A model generated the notes under the pieces. The model saw only the letters and a list, made by a program, of their open reading frames with translations, ran no database searches and was not told the DNA's origin. From Vibrio pacinii DSM 19139 (GTDB lineage Bacteria; Pseudomonadota; Gammaproteobacteria; Enterobacterales; Vibrionaceae): a DNA stretch of 64,000 nucleotides. The DNA is taken from positions 62,001 to 126,000 of the forward strand of contig NZ_JONH01000012.1 in assembly GCF_000711795.1 (NCBI RefSeq). The letters are read 5' to 3'. Shown here piece after piece: positions 17,030-26,400 of the stretch. The translations under genes were made by a program, and so were the position numbers. Position 1 is the first letter of the stretch, and every line of letters begins with the position of its first letter.

Positions 17030-19585
17030 ATGAGCAAGTTGAAGCTGGTCGTTGTTGGTAATGGAATGGTGGGCCATCGCTATCTCGAAGACCTCGTTGA
17101 TAAAACCGATGTTTCACAATACGACATCACCGTTTTTTGTGAAGAACCTCGCGTCGCTTATGATCGCGTTCATCTCTCTTCTTACTTTTCACACCATACC
17201 GCTGACGAACTCTCTTTGGTGAAAGAGGGCTTCTACCCAAAACATGGCATCAATGTGCTGGTGGGTGAGCGTGCGATTACTATTAATCGAGAAAAGCAAA
17301 TTGTTTACTCTAGTACTGGTCGTGAAATCCAATACGACAAGCTGATCTTAGCGACAGGTTCTTACCCATTTGTTCCACCGATTAAGGGCAATGAGAGCAA
17401 AGACTGTTTTGTTTATCGAACGATTGAAGATTTAAAAGTCATTGAAGCTTGTGCGAAAAACAGTAAAAGCGGCGTTGTGATTGGTGGCGGGCTGTTAGGC
17501 TTAGAAGCTGCGGGTGCATTGAAAGCTCTAGGTGTTGAAACTCACGTGGTTGAATTTGCGCCCAAATTGATGGCAGAGCAACTTGACCAAGCGGGTGGTG
17601 ATCAGCTTCGCCAAAAAATCGAACGCATGGGGGTTAAGGTTCATACTAGCAAGAACACACTTGAAATCGCAGCGGAAGGTAATAATGCGCGCAATGTGAT
17701 GCGGTTCGCCGATGGCAGCGAGCTTGAAACCGATTTTATCGTATTTTCTGCTGGCATTCGTCCTCAAGATAAATTAGCTCGTCAAATGGGACTCGGTATT
17801 GCGCCACGCGGTGGTATTGAGATCAACGATGTTTGCCAAACCACCGATGAAAACATTTACGCAATCGGCGAGTGTGCTTCTTGGAACAAGATATTTTATG
17901 GGTTAGTCGCGCCAGGTTACAAGATGGCGACAGTAGCCGTCGATCACCTGATTGGTAACGAGAGTAAATTTGAAGGCGCTGATATGTCAGCCAAACTGAA
18001 ATTACTCGGTGTAAAGGTTGGCTCTATCGGTGATGCTAATGGTCGCACTCCAGGTTGCAAAAGTTATGTGTATCAAAACGAAGAGCAGGAAGTGTACAAG
18101 CGCCTGATTGTTTCACAAGATAATAAAAAGCTGCTTGGCGCTGTAATGGTTGGTGATACCTCCGATTATGGTGACTTGTTGCAATTAATGCTTAATGAAA
18201 TCGAGTTGCCTGAGCACCCCGACACACTAATCCTACCGGCGCATGCTGGCGCAGAGAAGCCGACTCTAGGTGCGGATGCTTTGCCAGAAACTGCGGTTAT
18301 CTGCTCATGTTTTGATGTTACCAAAGGCAAGATCGCTCAAGCCGTTGCAGATGGTCACCATACTATTGGTGATATTAAAGCGGTTACGGGAGCGGGCACG
18401 GGTTGTGGTGGCTGTATCCCGCTGGTGACTTCCGTACTCAACGCTGAACTTGCAAAAGCAGGTGTCGAAGTGAAAAACGACGTTTGTGCGCACTTTGCTT
18501 ATTCACGTCAGGAACTGTTCCACCTCATTCGTATTGAAGAGATCAAGACTTTTGAAGAGCTGTTAGCGAAGTACGGCACAGGTTACGGCTGTGAAGTGTG
18601 TAAGCCATTAGCAGGTTCAATCTTAGCTTCATGCTGGGGTGAGCACATCCTCAAACCTGAACTGGTCAAACTGCACGACACCAATGATAACTTTCTTGGC
18701 AACATGCAAAAAGACGGCACTTACTCGGTGATTCCGCGTATGGCGGGTGGTGAAGTGACACCGCAAGCGCTGAAAGTATTGGCGGAAGTTGCCGCCGAAT
18801 ACAAACTCTACACTAAGGTGACGGGCGCTCAGCGTATTGGCTTGTTTGGGGCGCAAAAAGACGATTTGCCAGCGATTTGGAAAAAGCTTATCGCGGCAGG
18901 TTATGAAACGGGTCAAGCTTACGCGAAAGCACTACGTATGGCGAAAACTTGTGTTGGCTCCACTTGGTGTCGTTATGGGGTACAAGATTCGGTTGGTTTG
19001 GGCGTAATGATCGAGAACCGTTACAAAGGTATTCGTACCCCGCATAAAATGAAGTTTGGTGTTTCTGGCTGTACTCGTGAGTGTGCAGAAGCGCAAGGTA
19101 AAGACTTAGGTATTATCGCGACTGATGCAGGCTGGAATATGTATGTGTGTGGTAACGGCGGTATGAAGCCTCGTCATGCAGACTTGTTAGCCAGCGATCT
19201 AGACCAAGAGACCTTAATCAAATACGTCGACCGTTTCATGATGTTCTACATTCGCACCGCAGCACCACTGCAACGTACATCGGTATGGATGGAAAACCTA
19301 GAAGGGGGCGTTGACTACCTTCGCGAAGTGATTGTGAATAACAAGCTTGGTATTAACGATCAACTGGAAGCGGATGTCGCTAAGCTTGTCGAAGAGTACC
19401 GCTGTGAGTGGACCGATACCATCAACGATGAGACGCAGCTTAAGCGCTTTGCACATTTCATCAACTCGGATGAGCGTGATGACAACGTGGTTTTTGTTTC
19501 AGAGCGTGCGCAGCACCGCCCAGCAACATTTACTGAAAAACACCCAGATGTGAAGGGCGATATCCTTCATGTTGAACTTGTTTAA
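17030..19585 (+). CDS. nirB: NADH-dependent nitrite reductase, large subunit
   Basis: The 851-residue cytoplasmic enzyme reduces nitrite to ammonium with NADH. An N-terminal FAD/NADH module covers roughly residues 1-400 (VVVGNGMVGHRYLEDL; second nucleotide fold at GVVIGGGLLGLEAAGAL). A BFD-like 2Fe-2S domain follows (ICSCFDVTKG...GTGCGGCIPLV, about 424-462). The C-terminal siroheme/4Fe-4S domain carries CVGSTWCRYG near 642 and GCTRECAEAQGKDLG near 682. All four siroheme-cluster cysteines are present. The ribosome site TTAGGAAG precedes the ATG. nirD follows 14 bp later, then the nitrite channel and the siroheme methyltransferase cobA, making a complete cofactor and substrate-supply set. Confidence 0.97.
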   Translation: MSKLKLVVVGNGMVGHRYLEDLVDKTDVSQYDITVFCEEPRVAYDRVHLSSYFSHHTADELSLVKEGFYPKHGINVLVGERAITINREKQIVYSSTGREIQYDKLILATGSYPFVPPIKGNESKDCFVYRTIEDLKVIEACAKNSKSGVVIGGGLLGLEAAGALKALGVETHVVEFAPKLMAEQLDQAGGDQLRQKIERMGVKVHTSKNTLEIAAEGNNARNVMRFADGSELETDFIVFSAGIRPQDKLARQMGLGIAPRGGIEINDVCQTTDENIYAIGECASWNKIFYGLVAPGYKMATVAVDHLIGNESKFEGADMSAKLKLLGVKVGSIGDANGRTPGCKSYVYQNEEQEVYKRLIVSQDNKKLLGAVMVGDTSDYGDLLQLMLNEIELPEHPDTLILPAHAGAEKPTLGADALPETAVICSCFDVTKGKIAQAVADGHHTIGDIKAVTGAGTGCGGCIPLVTSVLNAELAKAGVEVKNDVCAHFAYSRQELFHLIRIEEIKTFEELLAKYGTGYGCEVCKPLAGSILASCWGEHILKPELVKLHDTNDNFLGNMQKDGTYSVIPRMAGGEVTPQALKVLAEVAAEYKLYTKVTGAQRIGLFGAQKDDLPAIWKKLIAAGYETGQAYAKALRMAKTCVGSTWCRYGVQDSVGLGVMIENRYKGIRTPHKMKFGVSGCTRECAEAQGKDLGIIATDAGWNMYVCGNGGMKPRHADLLASDLDQETLIKYVDRFMMFYIRTAAPLQRTSVWMENLEGGVDYLREVIVNNKLGINDQLEADVAKLVEEYRCEWTDTINDETQLKRFAHFINSDERDDNVVFVSERAQHRPATFTEKHPDVKGDILHVELV

Positions 19586-19599
19586 TTAGGGGCATCATC

Positions 19600-19923
19600 A
19601 TGGCATTTACCAAAGTATGTAATATCGACGCAATCATCCCAGGCACTGGTGTGTGTGCTCTAATCGAAGGTGAGCAGGTCGCGATCTTCAGACCGAGTGA
19701 AGAGCAACAGGTGTTTGCAATCAGCAACCTAGATCCTTTCTATCAATCCAATGTGCTATCACGTGGTTTGATCGTTGAACATAACCAGCAACTATGGGTA
19801 GCTAGCCCGTTGAAGAAGCAGCGCTTTAACCTTGTTACTGGTGAGTGCATGGAAGACCAGCAATTCAACGTCAAGGCTTACCAAGTCCGTGTTGTCAAAG
19901 GCACTGTTGAAGTTGCTGCTTAG
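19600..19923 (+). CDS. nirD: Nitrite reductase, small subunit
   Basis: A 107-residue Rieske-fold small subunit that pairs with NirB. The characteristic FAISNLDPFYQSNVLSRG and WVASPLKKQRFNLVTGECM segments are present. As usual for NirD, the Rieske cluster ligands are not conserved. It begins with a strong AGGGG ribosome site 14 bp behind nirB. A hairpin-containing spacer separates it from the transporter gene. Confidence 0.95.
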   Translation: MAFTKVCNIDAIIPGTGVCALIEGEQVAIFRPSEEQQVFAISNLDPFYQSNVLSRGLIVEHNQQLWVASPLKKQRFNLVTGECMEDQQFNVKAYQVRVVKGTVEVAA

Positions 19924-19925
19924 AC

Positions 19926-19998
19926 AGGCGTTAAACGAGATTAAATAGCTTAAAGGCTTGCTGTTTCACTATCGGGGGACAGGAGAAACCGCGAGCCT
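19926..19998. repeat. Hairpin-bearing spacer between nirD and the nitrite channel gene; second copy near 27.3 kb
   Basis: The spacer contains GGCTTGCTGTTTC (19955-19967) opposite GAAACCGCGAGCC (19985-19997), a 13-position stem with one G-T pair and one mismatch, followed by TTT. It may be an intra-operon attenuator or a processing site. The segment from GGCGTTAAA onward recurs, diverged, at 27291-27360 in an otherwise empty region. Confidence 0.6.
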
Positions 19999-20050
19999 TT
20001 CACTATTTGATTTCAACTTTTAACTTTCACTTTTGGATAAGGACACATTC

Positions 20051-20899
20051 ATGTCTACTGATTTTAAACCTGCAGAATTCGTGCAAACCATGATCAATGT
20101 TGGTGAAGCGAAAACAAACACCAGCGCTCGCGATCTTCTACTGCGCGGTACTATGGCTGGTGTTATTCTTTCGTTAGCGGTTGTGGTGGCTATTACAGCT
20201 ATTACTCAAACAGGAATTGGGCTTGTTGGTGCACTAGTGTTCCCAGTGGGTTTCGTTATTCTCTCGGTAATGGGCTACGACTTGGTAACCGGCGTATTTG
20301 GTCTTGCGCCGTTAGCTAAATTTGAAGGATGTCCAGGTATCACTTGGGGACGTATCTTTCGCTGTTGGGGCTTAGTGGGGCTTGGTAACCTAATTGGCTC
20401 ATTGTTGGTCGCTTATCTTGTTGCGGTTTCATTAACAGGTAACTTTACGCAAGAACTCAATGGTGTCGCGAAAACCTTTATTGGTGCCTCTACTGCTCGT
20501 AGCGCAGGCTTCGAGGCAATGGGTATGGACGGCTGGATCACTTGTTTTGTACGCGCTATCTTCTGTAACTTGATGGTGTGTCTCGGTGTGATTGGTAATA
20601 TGACGGCTCGCACAGTGGCAGGTCGTGTGATGATGATGTGGTTCCCAATCTTTATCTTCTTCGCGCTCGTGTTTGAACACACGGTAGTAAACATGTTCCT
20701 GTTCCCACTAGGCATGTTGCTAGGCGCTGATTTCGGTATCGCGACGTGGTTGAACTTCAACTTAATCCCAACCATTTTAGGTAATATTGTTGGTGGCTTA
20801 GTGATGACTTGTATTCCACTTTACCTAACGCACGCAAAAACGGCGCCTTCTATCAATGTTGAACAAGAAGTAAATGCGCAGCCTGCTATGGCTAAATAA
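20051..20899 (+). CDS. nirC: Formate/nitrite transporter family channel, probably nitrite (NirC-like)
   Basis: A 282-residue FNT-family membrane protein with about six membrane helices. FNT features include the KFEGCPGITWGRIFRCWGLV region and the TARTVAGRVMMMWFPIF segment, where the helix-breaking loop and central histidine (EHTVVNMF) sit. Location after nirBD and before cobA indicates nitrite import or export rather than formate, but FNT substrate cannot be read from sequence with certainty. I use the ATG at 20051 because AAGGAC precedes it by 8 nt; an in-frame ATG 18 bp upstream lacks a site. A terminator follows. Confidence 0.88.
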   Translation: MSTDFKPAEFVQTMINVGEAKTNTSARDLLLRGTMAGVILSLAVVVAITAITQTGIGLVGALVFPVGFVILSVMGYDLVTGVFGLAPLAKFEGCPGITWGRIFRCWGLVGLGNLIGSLLVAYLVAVSLTGNFTQELNGVAKTFIGASTARSAGFEAMGMDGWITCFVRAIFCNLMVCLGVIGNMTARTVAGRVMMMWFPIFIFFALVFEHTVVNMFLFPLGMLLGADFGIATWLNFNLIPTILGNIVGGLVMTCIPLYLTHAKTAPSINVEQEVNAQPAMAK

Positions 20900-20910
20900 T
20901 CATTGATTAT

Positions 20911-20945
20911 GGTCCTGCCTTTGATTAGGTGGGACCGTTTTAATC
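20911..20945 (+). terminator. Terminator after the nitrite channel gene
   Basis: GGTCC with an inner CCT pairs with AGG and GGACC (20911-20935), followed by GTTTTAATCTTTTC. It may be leaky, since cobA, which makes the NirB cofactor precursor, follows 115 bp later. Confidence 0.65.
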
Positions 20946-21049
20946 TTTTCTTCCTCCTCATCTTTGATTGGTTTAGCGATAAAAAGTAATACTCTTTGCT
21001 GGCTTGTTGAGCGTTACTCTTTATATCTAAATTTTCGATAGGCATTGAT

Positions 21050-21814
21050 ATGACTACTTATCACGACTCTTTGAACAACGGTTTTGTTTCCCTTGTGGGC
21101 GCTGGACCGGGCGATCCTGACTTGTTGACGGTAAAAGGGTATCGGGTCATTCAACAAGCTGACGTAGTGGTGTATGACCGCTTGGTCTCGGCCGAGATTT
21201 TGGCGCTCGCTGATAGCAAAGCCGAGATGATTTATGTCGGTAAAAAGCTCGACTTTCACTGCGTGCCTCAAGAGCAAATTAATCTAATTCTGGTTGAAAA
21301 AGCCCAACAAGGTAAAAGGGTCGTGCGCCTCAAAGGAGGAGACTCCTTTATTTTTGGCCGAGGTGGTGAAGAACTTGAAGAGCTTGTCGATTACGGAATC
21401 AGCTTCGAAGTCGTGCCGGGAATTACCGCAGCAGCCGGAGCAACGGCTTATGCTGGTATACCATTAACTCACCGTGATCATGCGCAAAGTGTTCAATTTA
21501 TTACTGGCCATGTACAAAAAGATGGCCGTGAAATTGAGTGGGCATCCTTGGCGCAGTCAAATAACACCTTAGTATTTTATATGGGGTTGAAGCAAAGTGG
21601 CCATATCAGTCAAAAGTTAATCGACACTGGGTTAGACTCGTCAATCTCTTGCGCGATTATCGAAAACGGAACGCGTCGCGAGCAACGCGTATTTACTGGC
21701 GAACTAAAAGACCTCGCGACGATGGCGAAACAGGCGCTTAGCCCCGCGTTAATCGTGGTTGGTAGCGTGACGTCGCTGCATAATAAATTAAAGTGGTTTA
21801 ATGAATCTAGATGA
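21050..21814 (+). CDS. cobA: Uroporphyrinogen-III C-methyltransferase (siroheme synthesis)
   Basis: A 254-residue SUMT enzyme that methylates uroporphyrinogen III twice to precorrin-2, the precursor of siroheme used by NirB. Signatures include [15 protein letters not shown] at the N terminus, [17 protein letters not shown] (about 90-108) and the [16 protein letters not shown] block near residue 134. It lacks the CysG oxidase/chelatase domain, so another protein must finish siroheme. Its place directly after nirBDC points to supply of the nitrite reductase cofactor. Confidence 0.95.
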   Translation: MTTYHDSLNNGFVSLVGAGPGDPDLLTVKGYRVIQQADVVVYDRLVSAEILALADSKAEMIYVGKKLDFHCVPQEQINLILVEKAQQGKRVVRLKGGDSFIFGRGGEELEELVDYGISFEVVPGITAAAGATAYAGIPLTHRDHAQSVQFITGHVQKDGREIEWASLAQSNNTLVFYMGLKQSGHISQKLIDTGLDSSISCAIIENGTRREQRVFTGELKDLATMAKQALSPALIVVGSVTSLHNKLKWFNESR

Positions 21815-21937
21815 GACCACACGGACGTGGTGATCAGCAGACAGCTCGTAATTTTTCATCGCAATACAGTAATTAACTGCCAAGCGGTTCAATCGTTGTT
21901 AGAATAGCTCGTTATGTCACTCACCTATGGGCTTACG

Positions 21938-22417
21938 ATGGAAAAAGTCGCAATTTTTGTCGATGTGCAAAACATCTACTACACCACTCGAGACAAGTAT
22001 CGAGCTAACTTTGACTACAACCAGTTTTGGTATGTGGCAACGACAGATGTCGAAGTGGTGGAAGCAAACGCCTATGCGATTGCCTCACAAGATCCTAAAC
22101 AACGTCAGTTTCATCATATTCTTCGAGGTATCGGGTTTAACGTCAAACTTAAGCCCTATATCCAAAGACAAGATGGCAGTGCTAAAGGGGATTGGGATGT
22201 CGGCATCGCGCTTGATGTTTTTGAGTCAGCAGCCACGGTAGATCGAATCATTTTGCTTTCAGGCGACGGTGACTTTGAGCTGCTGGTAGAAAGAGTCCAG
22301 CAGCGTTTTGGCGTCAAAGTTGATGTTTATTCTGTACCGGGATTGACGGCTCAAACCCTGATTGATGTGTGTGACCGATTTGTACCGATCGAAGAAGAGT
22401 TATTGCTCAGAAGGTAG
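21938..22417 (+). CDS. NYN-domain (LabA/DUF88-like) protein
   Basis: A 159-residue single-domain protein starting MEKVAIFVDVQNIYYTTRDK. The NYN (PIN-like) fold acidic positions are visible: FVDVQN, the KGDWDVGIALDVF region, and LLSGDGDFELLVE. These are the metal-binding aspartates of putative RNases. The target is unknown. An alternative ATG lies 24 bp upstream; neither has a strong ribosome site. The 3' end overlaps the convergent DUF2986 gene by 18 bp, so the two transcripts are complementary at their ends. Confidence 0.85.
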   Translation: MEKVAIFVDVQNIYYTTRDKYRANFDYNQFWYVATTDVEVVEANAYAIASQDPKQRQFHHILRGIGFNVKLKPYIQRQDGSAKGDWDVGIALDVFESAATVDRIILLSGDGDFELLVERVQQRFGVKVDVYSVPGLTAQTLIDVCDRFVPIEEELLLRR

Positions 22418-22600
22418 TGTCTGTTGCTCATCTTGATTGGCAGCGGTGTCAACGTCACTCTGCTCAATAGCTTGTTCTGCTTCGTTTTTTTCGCGTTCTG
22501 CTTTTGAAATGTAGCGCGGTTTATTGCTCTTATGCAGTTTGGCGTTTTGCTTTTTGAGTTTAGATTTTAAGATGCTATTGATCTTTTTCTTACGGTTCAT
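22400..22600 (-). CDS. DUF2986-family small basic protein
   Basis: A 66-residue protein beginning MNRKKKINSILKSKLKKQNA, with a lysine-rich N terminus and an acidic, glutamine-rich tail. This matches the DUF2986 family found in Vibrio and Shewanella, whose function is unknown. The charge pattern suggests nucleic-acid or ribosome association, but that is inference. It overlaps the 3' end of the NYN gene. Confidence 0.7.
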   Translation of the reverse strand: MNRKKKINSILKSKLKKQNAKLHKSNKPRYISKAEREKNEAEQAIEQSDVDTAANQDEQQTLPSEQ

Positions 22601-22776
22601 GATTTAGTCCAAAACGAATCGAACGCGAATAGTATCAGAAAAAAAATCAACCAAACACCTGATTCTCTTCAATGGTTGTAGCTACGATGTAAAAAGTTAA
22701 CTCGGTTATCGATACGACAATACGACAACAGCCTGAGTAGTACTTGTAGCTGCACCTATCATTTAAGGAAAAAGCG

Positions 22777-23400
22777 ATGAAAGATCTCAATAAACAACTG
22801 GCAGAAATTAAAGTAGTTCCTGTGATTGCTATTAAAGATGCAGGTAAAGCGGTGAAGCTTGCACAAGTGCTGATTGAAAATGGCCTTCCATGTGCAGAAG
22901 TCACTTTCCGAACCGAAGACGCCGCGCTTGCGATCAAAAACATGCGTGAAGCTTTTCCCGATATGTTGATTGGAGCAGGGACAGTGTTAACCAGTGCGCA
23001 AGTTGATGAAGCGATTGAGGCTGGCGTAGACTTTATTGTTAGCCCTGGTTTCAATCCAACGACAGTGAAGTATTGTCAGCAACGTAATGTGACCATTGTT
23101 CCAGGTGTAAACAACCCGAGTCTCGTTGAGCAAGCGATGGAGATGGGTCTGCGTACGCTAAAATTCTTCCCAGCAGAGCCATCAGGTGGCGTTGCAATGC
23201 TAAAAGCACTGTCAGCGGTTTACCCAGTGAGCTTCATGCCCACAGGTGGTGTGAGCCCAAGCAATGTCAAAGATTACCTGTCTGTTCCCTCAGTCTTAGC
23301 GTGTGGTGGTACCTGGATGGTTCCTGGTGATTTGATTGACAATCAGCAATGGGATGAACTGGGACAGTTGGTACGTAAGGTTGCTGGTATCATTAGTTGA
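22777..23400 (+). CDS. eda: KDPG/KHG aldolase (Entner-Doudoroff)
   Basis: A 207-residue bifunctional 2-keto-3-deoxy-6-phosphogluconate/4-hydroxy-2-oxoglutarate aldolase that yields pyruvate plus glyceraldehyde 3-phosphate or glyoxylate. The Schiff-base lysine lies in TLKFFPAEPSGG (near residue 129). The general-base glutamate lies in PCAEVTFRTEDA (near 44). The phosphate-binding MPTGGVSPSN and ACGGTWMV motifs follow. The ribosome site TAAGGAAA is good. It stands apart from any edd or kdgK gene here, so it is likely a stand-alone copy. Confidence 0.95.
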   Translation: MKDLNKQLAEIKVVPVIAIKDAGKAVKLAQVLIENGLPCAEVTFRTEDAALAIKNMREAFPDMLIGAGTVLTSAQVDEAIEAGVDFIVSPGFNPTTVKYCQQRNVTIVPGVNNPSLVEQAMEMGLRTLKFFPAEPSGGVAMLKALSAVYPVSFMPTGGVSPSNVKDYLSVPSVLACGGTWMVPGDLIDNQQWDELGQLVRKVAGIIS

Positions 23401-23470
23401 TGAAACGTGTTGTTGTTTTCACTTCGCGCAAAACCACATCTTAACTGAGAACTGGTCACCGATTTTGAGG

Positions 23471-26400
23471 CTAAACGGTATCTTTTGACACCGTGATATC
23501 GTCGGTAGCCTCAAGACTGTACTCGTCGTTAAGCGCGGTTTTTAAATTAGCAAACTCACTTAGGCTGCGCTGTAAAATCTCATTTATCGTTTTAAAATTG
23601 ACCGCTTCGTTGTATCGGACTTCTTGCTCAAGCTCAGCCATCAACTCACTTAACTCATCAGCACCAATTTGGCTGCATAGTCCTTTTAGTTTATGGGCCC
23701 AATGCGCAATTTGGTCAATATCCTGATGATTAATCACTGCCTCTAATGTTTCTATGTATTCAACCGAAGATTGTTGGAATATCGACACGATGTGTTCTAA
23801 CAATTCGTCATCGCCTTCCATTCGCTTGAGTGCCGCCTCTTTATTCCATCCTGAAAAACGTGAAGGCGCTGGGTGGACAGGCATGTGGTTTAAGCCCTGC
23901 GTAGTATTACTGCTAGGGTGTTTTCGAGTCCAACGAGCAATTTTGTCTATCAAAAGCTTAGCGATTACAGGTTTGGTGATGTAATCGTTCATACCATGAG
24001 CAAAACACTTCTCTTTTTCGCCAGAAAAGGCATTCGCCGTCATCGCGATAATAGGTGTATTTACCACGTCATAATATTGCGAGCTAAAGCGTAATGTCTT
24101 CGAACATTCGTAGCCGTCCATCACAGGCATCTGGCAGTCCATGAGGATACAGTCGAATAGGGTGTTATTAAGTATTGCTTGCTCGATTAAATCGAGCGCT
24201 TGTCTGCCATTATCAGCTGTTTTGACGTTCGCTCCTAATGGAGCCAGAAAACCTTTTGCTACCTCTTGATTAATCTCATTATCGTCTACAACAAGTACAT
24301 GGACGCCTGATAAGTCGACAGAAGTGGGATTGAAGTCATTTTGCGTGTCATCATGTGAAGTGTCGTTTGATGTATCGAGTTCGCCGATTAATGCGGTAAT
24401 TAAATCATGACTGATTAAGGGCTTGGCGACCAAAATAGTACTCAATTGATCAGAGACTCTATGAGGAGGTAGAACGCTACTCGAACTGAGTTCAATAACG
24501 TTGGGTAACTCTGGGTGGGTGACTCGGTGGCTCTCGATTGCTTCGATAATAGTCTTAAACAGAGGTGAGTCTTTCTCTGTGACCACGGTATCGAGATCGC
24601 TGAGCCAGATATCCAGTGGTTCATCTACGGCTTTAGATTTGCCGCCGAAATTCTCAACCGCTTTGGCCACCGCTTGAGTTAAATCTGCGTTGGCCAGTGA
24701 GATTCCCACCGTTACACCATCTAATATACACTCAGAAGGCATGGCTTCACATTCTGAGGCATTGATGTCTAGATAAAAATTAAATTGACTGCCAACGCCT
24801 TGCTTAGACTCAAAATCGATATATCCATTCATAAGCTCACACAATTGGCGGCAGATAGACAGTCCTAAACCGGTTCCCCCATATTTAGTGGCGGTGTCGG
24901 CCCCCTCTTGAGAAAAGGGTTGGAACAAACGATGCTGGTTCTCTTTTGCAATGCCAATTCCAGTGTCGGCGACTTCGATTTTGAGGCGTACCATATCATC
25001 CAAACGTTCCGTTGATGCGATGATTTTAATCGTGCCGCTCTGCGTAAACTTAATGGCGTTATTCATTAAATTATTGAGGATTTGCTTAAGTCGGTTCGGA
25101 TCACAAGTTATCGATTTATGGCGTATTTCGGTGGTGTCTAGCACCACTTCAAGTCCCTTTTTAAACGCTTTAACTGACGTTGACTGAACCATACTTTCAA
25201 TAACATCACGGGGAGAAAATCGTTGGTTATGCACCTCTAATTTGCCCGATTCTATTTTCGATAAATCTAAAATATCGTTGATTAATATGGATAAGGTATT
25301 GACAGAATTCTCTGCCATGGTGAGGTATTTTTTTTGCGCCGTATTCAACGAATCATTACGGATCAAGCTGAGTGTTCCCACCATACCATTTAACGGGGTG
25401 CGCATTTCGTGGCTGATTGTTGAGATAAAATTGCTTTTCGCTTGGCTCGCTTCTAACGCTTTGTTACGGGCTTCTTCCAATGCTTTACTATGCTGTTGAA
25501 GTTCTAGCGTTCGCTTATCGACCTCGTTTTCCAGCTCGGTATTGTATTGTTTAAGTTTTTCCTGAGCTTCAACCATCTCGGTCACGTCTCTTGCGGAAAT
25601 TACGTACGAATCAATCTCATCGATGTGATTGTTCATTACTGGTGAGATGATGATATCGAGGTACAGATGCCGATTGTTGCTGAAAAAAACAATATCTTGA
25701 AACTTCATTGTCGATTTACTGCTTTTGCACCGTTCAATCTGATCCATCAAATCGAGAGAATTCAATGACACTAAGGTCTCAATGTTTCGATTTAACGCCA
25801 AATTAGCTTGGACGTTAAATAAATGAGCTGCGGTACTGTTCCACGTTTTTACCAATCCAGAGGGGGAGATACAAATGACCGCATCTGTTGAGCCTTCAAC
25901 GATAGCTTGAAATATCAAGTTGGCTTTATTAAGTTTCAAGCTGGCGGCATAGGAGCGATAGAACATCGAGAGAACGATGAACACAATCGACATCGCCCCA
26001 AGTGTTAACAATAAAATTTCGTTGAATCTGCGGTTGACCTGATCCAGTACTTTTGATTTGTCTATCAAGCCATAAACAAACAGTTTTTGCTGGGTGTTCG
26101 TCCCTGTTAAAAGCGTACTTCTGTATCCAAACCAGTGTGTCTGAGCGCTATCTTTGCTCACCATCTCTACGATGTCACTGTGAGCACTGCTACTTAAAGA
26201 GAAGACACTGTCAAGTGTGATTTCCGGCGCAAGTTGGCGTGTAAACGAAAAACCATCAACCGGGGAAAAAACGATGTAACCGTCGTTGTCCACCACCCAA
26301 AATGCATCCAGAACCGAATTATCAGCATTGAGAGCGCTGAGTAATGGTGACGCATCAATATTCATAATGATAAAACCGAAACGCGCTCCCGAAGCATAAA

